A stretch of 64,000 nucleotides of DNA from Alphaproteobacteria bacterium (GTDB lineage Bacteria > Pseudomonadota > Alphaproteobacteria > Rhodobacterales > Rhodobacteraceae). The DNA is taken from contig JAUIFH010000001.1 in the NCBI GenBank assembly GCA_030429495.1, forward strand, positions 496,001 through 560,000. Direction: 5' to 3'. Shown in pieces: positions 57,354-64,000 of this stretch. The number at the start of each line of letters is the position of its first letter. Position 1 is the first letter of the stretch. The notes below the pieces were generated by a model. It did no database searches. It saw nothing but the letters and a program-made list of their open reading frames with translations, and was not told the DNA's origin. A program made the position numbers and the translations under genes.

Positions 57354-58823
57354 ATGCGATTTCTGACGCGCAGTCTTCTGGGACTGTTCCTTTTGGCGAT
57401 GACGATCGCGCTGCTCGCGGTGGCAGGCGTCACGCTGAAGTCGGCAATCGACATTCGCAACGCGGATCAGGGCGCGACGCGCCCTGCGTCGGAGCGCATA
57501 TTCACCGCGCGCGTCGCGCAGCTTCAACCGGTCGCGATCGCCCCGGTCCTGACCGCCTATGGCGAGGTGCGCAGCCGACGCAGGCTCGAATTGCGGGCGA
57601 CGGCTGCGGGTCAGATCGTCGAGCTGGCGCCCGACTTTGCCGACGGAACGGCGGTCGAGGCAGGCGCGCTGCTCGTCCGGGTCGATCCGGCGGATGCCCA
57701 GTCGGCGCTCGATGTCGCCGAAACCGGCCTTCGTGAGGCCGAGGCGGAGGTGCGCGATGCCGATCGTTCGCTCGCGCTCGCGCAGGACGACCTCGCCGCA
57801 GCCGAGGCGCAGCAGGCGCTGCGGGCGCAGTCGCTCGAACGGCAGCGCGGAATCGCCGGGCGCGGGCTTGGCGTCGCGGCGGACCTTGAGACGGCTGAAC
57901 TGGCGATGTCAAACGCGGTGCAGGCGACAGTGTCGCGCCGGCAGGCACTCGCCGCGGCGGAAGCGCGGATCGACCGGGCGGCGACGTCGCTTGAACGCGC
58001 GCGGCTGGCTCTTTCGGAAGCCGAGCGTCGGCTGGAAGAGACGGAACTGGTCGCGGAGTTTTCCGGCGTGCTGTCCGGCACGACCGTCGTCGCCGGGGGG
58101 CTGGTCGCGAAGAACGAGAAACTGGGGGAGCTTGTCGATCCCGACGCGCTTGAGGTCGCGCTGCGGGTCTCGACCGCGCAATACGCCCGTCTTATCGACG
58201 GGCAGGGCCGCTTGCTGCCGCTGACGGCGACAGCATCGCTTGATGTCTTCGGGGCGGAACTGGTGGCGGAGGGCACGCTTGCCCGCGTCGATGCTGCGGT
58301 GAGCGAGGGGACGAGCGGGCGGCTCGTCTTCGCGACGATGCGACAGGCGCGCGGCTTCCGCCCCGGTGATTTCGTCACGGTCCGGATCACGGAGCCGCCG
58401 CTGGACGGTGTGGCGCTTGTCCCGGCTCTGGCGGTCGGGGCGGACAACACGGTCCTGGTGCTTGGCGAGGACGACCGGCTTGAGACGGCGCCGGCCGATG
58501 TCCTGCGCCGACAGGACGACGATGTCATCCTGCGTGTCGGTGCGCTTGCCGGGCGCGAGATCGTTGTCGAGCGGACCGCGCTGCTCGGCGCCGGTATCCG
58601 GGTGCGCCCCGTGCGGGCGGACAACGCCGCGCTGTCGTCGAAAGTACGGCAGGAGGCGGCCTTGATCGACCTTTCGCCCGAACGCCGTGCCGCGCTCATC
58701 GCGTTCGTGGAAGGCAGTGGCACGATGCCGGATGACGCGAAGGCGCGGGTGATTGCCGCGCTTCGCGAGGACCGGGTTCCCGTTGACGTTGTCGAGCGCA
58801 TCGAAGCCCGGATGGGGGGCTGA
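57354..58823 (+). CDS. RND efflux periplasmic adaptor (membrane fusion protein)
   Basis: A 489-aa HlyD/AcrA-type protein. Residues about 6-27 are a membrane anchor (LLGLFLLAMTIALLAVAGVTL) without a lipobox. Then LRATAAGQIVELAPDFADGTAVEAGALLVRVD (seen as AAGQIVELAPDFADGT and GALLVRVDP) is the first lipoyl half; about 105-235 is a long alanine-rich coiled-coil hairpin; EFSGVLSGTTVVAGGLVAKNE is the second lipoyl half; beta-barrel and membrane-proximal domains follow. It is longer than AcrA because of an extra C-terminal extension (AALIAFVEGSGTMPDDAKARV). The RND pump gene starts three bases downstream. No outer-membrane channel gene is in the window. Confidence 0.88.
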   Translation: MRFLTRSLLGLFLLAMTIALLAVAGVTLKSAIDIRNADQGATRPASERIFTARVAQLQPVAIAPVLTAYGEVRSRRRLELRATAAGQIVELAPDFADGTAVEAGALLVRVDPADAQSALDVAETGLREAEAEVRDADRSLALAQDDLAAAEAQQALRAQSLERQRGIAGRGLGVAADLETAELAMSNAVQATVSRRQALAAAEARIDRAATSLERARLALSEAERRLEETELVAEFSGVLSGTTVVAGGLVAKNEKLGELVDPDALEVALRVSTAQYARLIDGQGRLLPLTATASLDVFGAELVAEGTLARVDAAVSEGTSGRLVFATMRQARGFRPGDFVTVRITEPPLDGVALVPALAVGADNTVLVLGEDDRLETAPADVLRRQDDDVILRVGALAGREIVVERTALLGAGIRVRPVRADNAALSSKVRQEAALIDLSPERRAALIAFVEGSGTMPDDAKARVIAALREDRVPVDVVERIEARMGG

Positions 58824-58826
58824 GGC

Positions 58827-61800
58827 ATGGCCGCGCGGAAAGACAGGCTGGCCGCGGCGTCCGGGATCCTGTCCTATTTCACGCGCCACGCGACGGCGGC
58901 CAATCTGGTGCTTGCGATCTTCATCGCCGCGGGGCTTTTCGCCCTTCCGCGGATGCGGGCGCAGTATTTTCCCGATGTGGTCGTGCAGGAAGTCACCGTT
59001 TCGGTGGAATGGGAAGGCGCCGGCGCCGAGGACGTGGACCGCGCGATCATCCAGCTTCTCGAACCCGGCCTCATGGCGGTCGAGGGTGTCGAGAGCACGA
59101 ATGCCACCGCGCGCGAAGGCAGCGCGAACATATCGCTCGAATTCGAGCCGGGCTGGGATATGGGACGCGCCGTCGATGAGGTCGAAGCGGCCGTCGCGGG
59201 CGTCAGGAACCTGCCGGATGATGCCGAAACGCCCGACATACGCCGGCGCGCCTGGCGCGACCGGGTAACGGACATGATCATCACCGGCCCGATCGCGCCC
59301 GATCAGCTGGCACGGCTTGCCGACGAATTCCTAGCCCGGCTGTTCCAGGCCGGGGTGACGCGCGCCACGATCGAAGGACTGGCCGCGCCAGAGATTGTGG
59401 TCGAGGTCCCGATGGCCGAACTCATGCGGCACCGCCTGACCCTGTCGGAGATCGCCGCGCGTGTGGAGGCAGAGGCCGACACCGACCCTGCGGGCGAGGT
59501 TGCCGACGGTACCGCGAGGTTGCGCACCGGCAGTGAGAAGCGGACCCCCGATGCACTGGCGGGGATCGTGCTTCGTACCGAGGCGGACGGGTCAGCACTG
59601 ACGCTTGGCGATGTCGCGACTATCCGGACCGAGGGCGGGCAGGAAATCCACGCCTACTATGTCGGAGACAATCCCGCGATCGCGCTGCGTGCCGACCGCG
59701 CGGCGGAAGGTGACGCGATCGCCGTTCAGCGGCAGGTCGAAGAGGTGGCCGACGAAATGCGCCCGACGCTGCCGGACGGGGTAACGATCGACCTGATCCG
59801 CGTGCGTGCGGACGACATTACAGCGCGGCTCGACATCCTGATCGACAATGGGACGAAGGGTCTTGCCCTCGTCCTGCTGCTGCTGTTCCTGTTCCTGAAC
59901 GCGCGGACGGCGTTCTGGGTCGCGGCTGGCATTCCCGTGGCGATGCTCGCGGCGGTGGCGCTGATGTACGCGTTCGGGCTTACGCTCAACATGATCTCGC
60001 TCTTCGCGCTGATCCTCACGCTGGGGATCGTGGTGGATGACGCGATCGTGGTGGGGGAACATTCGGATTACCGGATGCGGCAACTGGGCGAGGCCCCGTT
60101 CACCGCCGCCGAACGCGCCGTGACCCGCATGGCGGCGCCGGTTCTGTCCTCCACGATCACGACGGTGATCGCCTTTCTGGGGCTGACGGTCATCTCCGGC
60201 CGGTTCGGTGATCTGATCAAGGATATTCCCTTCACGGTGAGCGTCGTGCTCATGGCGTCGCTTCTCGAATGTTTCCTGATCCTGCCGAACCACATGGCCC
60301 ATGCCCTTTCGAAGGCCGGGCGCGGGCGCTGGTACGACGCGCCCAGCCGGTTCATGAACAGGGGGCTCGGTTGGGTTCGCGACCGGATCGTCCGGCCACT
60401 GACGCGCTGGGTCATGGTGGCGCGCTATCCGGTTCTGGCCGGTGCGCTTGCCCTGCTCGCCTATGAGGCCGGGCTTTTTCTGAAAGGCGACGTGCAGTGG
60501 CGCTTTTTCAACTCGCCTGAACGCGCGTCGATTACCGGCAACTTCGCGATGCTCGACGGTGCGCGGCGTGCGGACAGTTTCGAGGTGCTGCAGGGCCTTC
60601 AGGCATCGGTCAACGAGGTCGCCGCGCGGTATCGCGACGAATACGGGGTGGAACCGCTATCCTATGTGATCGCGGAACTCGGCGCCAATTCCTGGCCGCG
60701 CCTTGCCAGCGCCGACACGAAGGACGCGGACCTGCTCGGTTCGATCTCGATCGAGCTTGTCGACCCGGATCTGCGGCCATGGACGTCGTCTGATTTCATC
60801 TCTGATCTTCAAGACGCGGCCCCGCACCACCCGTTCCTGGAAGAAATTTCGTTCCGCGGTTGGCGCCACGGGCCAGGGGGCGACGCGCTGGACGTTGAGT
60901 TTTCGGGTGCAGAGGCAGAGACGCTGAAGCAGGCTGCCGAGGCGCTGAAACGCGCGCTGGCGCCGTTCCCCGAAGTGTCCGGTGTCGAGGACAGCCTGCC
61001 CTACGACAAGGATGAGCTGATCCTCGAACTCACGCCGCAGGGGCAGGCGCTTGGCTTCACGGTGGACGGGCTGGGGCGTGAGCTGCGCCACCGCCTGACC
61101 GGGATCGAAGCCGCGACCTTCCCCAGCGGCACGCGGACCGCGAAGATCAGGGTCGAACTGCCGAAAGGGGAACTGACGGCCGATTTCCTCGACCGGATGC
61201 TGCTTCCGACCTCGGCGCAGGCCTATGTGCCCCTGTCGGACATCGTGACCGTTTCGTCCCGAACCGGATTTTCGACTGTCCGTCGCGAGAACGGGCGCCG
61301 CGTGATCTCCGTGACCGGCGATATCGCCGAGGACGATGCCGACCGCGCCGCGGCGATCGTCGAAACGCTCGGTTCGGAGATCCTTCCCGCGATCGCGTCG
61401 GATTTCGGGGTGGCGTATCGCCTCGCCGGGCTGAGCGAACAGGAAGGCGATTTCCTCAGCGACGCGCTGGTCGGGCTTCTGGCGGCGCTCGTGGGAATTT
61501 ACGCCGTTCTGGCATGGATATTCTCAAGTTGGACGCGGCCGCTTGTCGTCATGTCGGTCATACCCTTCGGGCTTATCGGTGCGATTCATGGCCATGCGGC
61601 ATGGGATGTCCCGCTTTCCATGTTCTCGGTCGTCGGCCTGATCGGGATGTCGGGGATCATCATCAACGACGCGATCGTGCTTATCAGCACGGTGGACGAC
61701 TATGCCGAAAGCCGTGCGATCGGGCCGGCGGTCGTCGATGCGGTAGCAGACCGGCTTCGTCCGGTGATATTGACGACGGCGACGACGGTTCTCGGCCTTG

Positions 61801-62189
61801 CGCCGCTGTTATACGAGTCATCGAGGCAGGCGCAATTCCTCAAACCCACGGTCGTCACGCTGTGCTACGGGCTTGCCTTCGGCATGATCATCGTCCTGTT
61901 TGTGGTGCCGGCGCTTCTGGCTGTGCAGCAGGACATCGCCCGGTTCCTCGCCGCGTTCCGGCGCGGGCTGAAAAGCCGCGCGCTTCAGATGCTGATCCTT
62001 GGCGACGCGGCCGCGCTTGCGCTTGCTTTCGCAGTGACGCTCGGGCCGGCGATCATCTCGGGTGCGGCCCTCGCGCCGGCGCTGTTGTGGTTCGCGGTCG
62101 CCGCGCTTGCCGTCACCGGCGCCGCGATCGTCGCAGCGGGGATCGTCATGCAACGGAATGGCGGGTCCGCTCAGCCGGCGCAGCCCTGA
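58827..62189 (+). CDS. RND-family efflux transporter
   Basis: A 1120-aa inner-membrane proton antiporter of the AcrB/HAE type. TM1 is near residues 27-42 (ANLVLAIFIAAGLFAL). The first periplasmic loop holds EWEGAGAEDVDRAI and REGSANISLEF. The TM2-TM6 bundle has ILTLGIVVDDAIVVGEH in TM4 with the paired aspartates for proton relay. The second periplasmic loop spans about 560-880, and the C-terminal helices include GMSGIIINDAIVLISTVDDY and VILTTATTVLGLAPLLYE. The C-terminal end carries two additional hydrophobic segments (LGDAAALALAFAVTLGPAI, LWFAVAALAVTGAAIVAAGI) not found in AcrB. It probably exports amphiphiles or drugs. Its 3' end overlaps the convergent gene by 19 bases. Confidence 0.9.
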   Translation: MAARKDRLAAASGILSYFTRHATAANLVLAIFIAAGLFALPRMRAQYFPDVVVQEVTVSVEWEGAGAEDVDRAIIQLLEPGLMAVEGVESTNATAREGSANISLEFEPGWDMGRAVDEVEAAVAGVRNLPDDAETPDIRRRAWRDRVTDMIITGPIAPDQLARLADEFLARLFQAGVTRATIEGLAAPEIVVEVPMAELMRHRLTLSEIAARVEAEADTDPAGEVADGTARLRTGSEKRTPDALAGIVLRTEADGSALTLGDVATIRTEGGQEIHAYYVGDNPAIALRADRAAEGDAIAVQRQVEEVADEMRPTLPDGVTIDLIRVRADDITARLDILIDNGTKGLALVLLLLFLFLNARTAFWVAAGIPVAMLAAVALMYAFGLTLNMISLFALILTLGIVVDDAIVVGEHSDYRMRQLGEAPFTAAERAVTRMAAPVLSSTITTVIAFLGLTVISGRFGDLIKDIPFTVSVVLMASLLECFLILPNHMAHALSKAGRGRWYDAPSRFMNRGLGWVRDRIVRPLTRWVMVARYPVLAGALALLAYEAGLFLKGDVQWRFFNSPERASITGNFAMLDGARRADSFEVLQGLQASVNEVAARYRDEYGVEPLSYVIAELGANSWPRLASADTKDADLLGSISIELVDPDLRPWTSSDFISDLQDAAPHHPFLEEISFRGWRHGPGGDALDVEFSGAEAETLKQAAEALKRALAPFPEVSGVEDSLPYDKDELILELTPQGQALGFTVDGLGRELRHRLTGIEAATFPSGTRTAKIRVELPKGELTADFLDRMLLPTSAQAYVPLSDIVTVSSRTGFSTVRRENGRRVISVTGDIAEDDADRAAAIVETLGSEILPAIASDFGVAYRLAGLSEQEGDFLSDALVGLLAALVGIYAVLAWIFSSWTRPLVVMSVIPFGLIGAIHGHAAWDVPLSMFSVVGLIGMSGIIINDAIVLISTVDDYAESRAIGPAVVDAVADRLRPVILTTATTVLGLAPLLYESSRQAQFLKPTVVTLCYGLAFGMIIVLFVVPALLAVQQDIARFLAAFRRGLKSRALQMLILGDAAALALAFAVTLGPAIISGAALAPALLWFAVAALAVTGAAIVAAGIVMQRNGGSAQPAQP

Positions 62190-62974
62190 ACATCGACGAC
62201 GCGGCCCGAGCCGCCGAAGATCGTGATCCGGACGCCGGAGCGGTCCAGCGCAAAGGGTTGCGCATTGGGCGGCACCATGTCGGCTATCGCGCGCAACTCA
62301 CCGCCATCGCGCGAGGTGTCGGCGGGGGAAATCCAGACGTTTCGGTCGGCAAGCTCGATGACGGCGAATTCGTCCGGCCCGACCCGGGGGATCGGCACGC
62401 GCGCGGTCATCCGCAGGCCATCGCGAATCGGTTCGGCCTCGCACCGGGCGGTTGATTTCGTCGCTTCGGGCATTGCCGCCAGCGCCGACTGGATTACGGG
62501 ATCGGGCGCGGTGGAGCCGCTGAACGCCTGCGTAACCGAAACTGTCATCGGCACGCATATCTCGTCGCAGACACCAAGATCGATACGCCCGGACACGGCC
62601 ATCGGCTTACCCGGGTCGGTCGCGGTGAACTCGACCGGCAGCACCAGTTCGTCACGGTAGCCGATCACGCGCAATCCGTTGATATCGAACACATCCGGCT
62701 TCGGCCAATGATAGCTGACGCCCGCGACATTCCGCGAACCGGTCCAGTCGAAACTGGGCGGGATGCCCGCGTCACCGGGCGCGCGCCAGTAGGTCTTCCA
62801 GCCCGGCGCGAGCGTGAGGCGCAGCGCGGTCATCTGCCTGCCGCTATCCTGACGCCAGCCTTCGCGCAATTCGGCCGTCAGGACGTTGTCGGGCAGACCC
62901 TGCGCGGACGCATCGCCTGCTGCGAGCGCAGCCGTGCCGGCCAGTGCGGCGGAAATGACCGATTTCATCCACAT
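62171..62974 (-). CDS. DsbD N-terminal-domain protein (DsbD-alpha/ScsB-like)
   Basis: A 267-aa exported protein: signal peptide [22 protein letters not shown], then a beta-sandwich domain. [21 protein letters not shown] is the conserved YWRxPGDAG motif, and [16 protein letters not shown] has the redox cysteine pair of DsbD-alpha type domains. It lacks the membrane and thioredoxin domains of full DsbD, so it probably receives electrons from a separate CcdA-like protein. The start is either ATG 62974 (AGG upstream) or ATG 62968. The 3' end overlaps the RND gene. Confidence 0.8.
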   Translation of the reverse strand: MWMKSVISAALAGTAALAAGDASAQGLPDNVLTAELREGWRQDSGRQMTALRLTLAPGWKTYWRAPGDAGIPPSFDWTGSRNVAGVSYHWPKPDVFDINGLRVIGYRDELVLPVEFTATDPGKPMAVSGRIDLGVCDEICVPMTVSVTQAFSGSTAPDPVIQSALAAMPEATKSTARCEAEPIRDGLRMTARVPIPRVGPDEFAVIELADRNVWISPADTSRDGGELRAIADMVPPNAQPFALDRSGVRITIFGGSGRVVDVQGCAG

Positions 62975-62992
62975 GCAATGCAACCTATGCAA
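62973..62992. repeat. Three ATGCAA units between the DsbD-like and YqgE genes
   Basis: ATGCAA occurs at 62973-62978, 62978-62983 and 62987-62992 on the plus strand, next to the start of the minus-strand gene in the 129-base divergent region. They could be regulator binding units (TTGCAT on the other strand) or chance. Confidence 0.3.
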
Positions 62993-63103
62993 CGTGACGG
63001 TGAATGGAAGCAGCAACGCGGCAGATCACGAAGAGTTTTCCCTGCCGCGGCCCTTGTATCCGGGTTCCGCAACAGCGATCCTGCGGGGGGAGGAGGCAAC
63101 GGC

Positions 63104-63658
63104 ATGAACCTCAGCGGCAAGCTTCTGATCGCCATGCCCGGTATGGGCGATCCGCGCTTTGAACATAGTGTCGTCTTCGTCTGCGCCCACTCCGAGGATG
63201 GCGCGATGGGGCTGATCATCAACAAGCCGGCGAGCGATCTGTCATTCGACGAATTGCAGGAGCAGATCGGCATCCCGCGCTCCGACAAGTCGCGCGAGAT
63301 CCGCGTGCATTTCGGTGGTCCGGTCGAACATGCAAGGGGCTTTGTCCTCCATTCGGCCGACTATCGTGGCGAGGGAACGACGCTTAAGGTCGACGATCGG
63401 TTCGGCATGACCGCAACACTCGACATCCTTCAGGCCATCGCTGACGGAGGCGGGCCGCAATCGTCGATCCTTGCGCTCGGCTATGCCGGCTGGGGACCCG
63501 GCCAACTTGAGGGAGAGATACAGATGAACGGCTGGCTGACCTGCGACGCCGAGCCGGACCTTGTCTTTTCCAGCCAGAACGAAAGCAAGTGGATGCGCGC
63601 GCTCAAGACGCTCGGGGTTGACCCGCTTTCGCTATCCGCGACGGCCGGACGGGCGTGA
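63104..63658 (+). CDS. YqgE/AlgH-family protein (DUF179)
   Basis: A 184-aa cytoplasmic protein of the AlgH/YqgE family. The family start [39 protein letters not shown] (seen as [19 protein letters not shown] and AMGLIINKP), [31 protein letters not shown] and [23 protein letters not shown] are all present. Function is not settled; a regulatory or redox-linked role has been proposed. ATG 63104 follows GGAGGAGG by about 6 bases. It is divergent from the DsbD-like gene. Confidence 0.92.
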   Translation: MNLSGKLLIAMPGMGDPRFEHSVVFVCAHSEDGAMGLIINKPASDLSFDELQEQIGIPRSDKSREIRVHFGGPVEHARGFVLHSADYRGEGTTLKVDDRFGMTATLDILQAIADGGGPQSSILALGYAGWGPGQLEGEIQMNGWLTCDAEPDLVFSSQNESKWMRALKTLGVDPLSLSATAGRA

Positions 63659-63742
63659 ACTGGCGAAGCCCGACCCCACGGCATTGTGGCGGTTCTTGAT
63701 GCGGCGCTTCAGGTCGGTCATATTCGCCAACCAAGGCGGGGC

Positions 63743-63761
63743 CGGCAGGCGCCGCCTGCCG
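63743..63761. repeat. GC-rich palindrome between yqgE and cytochrome c2
   Basis: CGGCAGGCG (63743-63751), C, CGCCTGCCG (63753-63761) is a perfect 19-base palindrome 85 bases after the yqgE stop in the 243-base gap before the cytochrome gene. It may end the yqgE transcript; no T-tract follows. The rest of the gap holds no supported gene. Confidence 0.45.
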
Positions 63762-63901
63762 ACTCGTCCTTGCATCGGCAGCGGGGCTTGACGGTTGCGG
63801 AGGACAGGCCGCGAACCATTGCCGGAAAGGGGCCCGACCCGCGATGCGCTTCGTTCGGAGCAACTCGCGGAACTTCCAAACGTCGAAACAAGGAGTTTGA
63901 C

Positions 63902-64000
63902 ATGATCCGTAAGATGTTCCTCGTCACTGCCGCCGCCGCCGTGCTGGGTTCGCCGGCCATCGCCGAGGGCGACGCTGCTGCTGGCGAGAAGGTTTTCAAC
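63902..64000 (+). CDS. cycA: Cytochrome c2-type c-class cytochrome (5' end only)
   Basis: Thirty-three codons are visible. MIRKMFLVTAAAAVLGSPAIA is a Sec signal peptide, and the mature start EGDAAAGEKVFN matches the N terminus of alphaproteobacterial cytochrome c2, just before the expected CxxCH haem site, which lies outside the window. It would carry electrons in the periplasm from the bc1 complex to the oxidase or photosynthetic reaction centre. AGGAG at 63891-63895 is the ribosome site. The gene symbol is tentative because only the start is seen. Confidence 0.72.
   Translation, partial: MIRKMFLVTAAAAVLGSPAIAEGDAAAGEKVFN

Overview
The window is GC-rich DNA, roughly 65% G+C by eye, and looks like a chromosomal segment of a Rhodobacterales alphaproteobacterium (Rhodobacter/Paracoccus/Roseobacter type). 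The evidence is the smoEFGKS-mtlK polyol operon, a saccharopine-type lysine degradation operon, pseudo-dihydroorotase next to pyrB, the uvrC-pgsA-moaD-moaE order, a cytochrome c2 start at the right edge, and extragenic palindromes of the kind seen across this group. Genes are densely packed with many ATGA/GTGA overlaps. I see no rRNA, tRNA, CRISPR array, insertion sequence or integrase.

Layout. 1-1636: the 3'-truncated gene of a TVP38-FAD oxidoreductase fusion and a 5-formyl-THF cyclo-ligase. 1633-8362: a hydroxyproline cluster, with a GntR repressor divergent from a DHDPS-like deaminase, FAD D-hydroxyproline dehydrogenase, 4-hydroxyproline epimerase, aconitase X-type cis-3-hydroxyproline dehydratase and a second proline racemase-family enzyme with Ser/Thr replacing both catalytic Cys. 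8454-20382: cysteine synthase, a saccharopine dehydrogenase-like enzyme, a low-GC patch with a Tat-exported polysaccharide lyase, then a five-gene lysine/2-aminoadipate operon (aminotransferase, glutaryl-CoA dehydrogenase, fused E1 dehydrogenase, FabD-like acyltransferase, aminoadipate semialdehyde dehydrogenase) divergent from a LysR regulator. 20415-25181: an XRE-cupin regulator, kbl-methyltransferase-tdh (threonine degradation) and a class V aminotransferase. 25260-33413: polyol (sorbitol/mannitol) uptake and oxidation under a SorC-type regulator. 33479-38562: glpR/glpD/glpK plus an atypical iron-alcohol dehydrogenase-fold protein.

38612-57267 is mostly core housekeeping: an SppA-like peptidase with a zinc-ribbon miniprotein and an SDR, uvrC-pgsA-moaD-moaE, an OmpA-type protein, ubiA/rsmE, gshA, a GT61 glycosyltransferase, plsY, pyrC-like/pyrB, a uracil-DNA glycosylase and moaB. 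57354-64000 holds an RND efflux pair, a DsbD N-terminal-domain protein, YqgE and the start of cytochrome c2.

The least explained module is in the lysine operon. A Ser-His FabD-fold acyltransferase, with Met where FabD has its carboxylate-binding Arg, sits next to an alpha-beta fused E1 that has no E2 or E3 partner in the window. Together with a complete aminoadipate-to-crotonyl-CoA set, this suggests an unconventional 2-oxoadipate to glutaryl-CoA step. That is an inference from gene context, not a demonstrated reaction.
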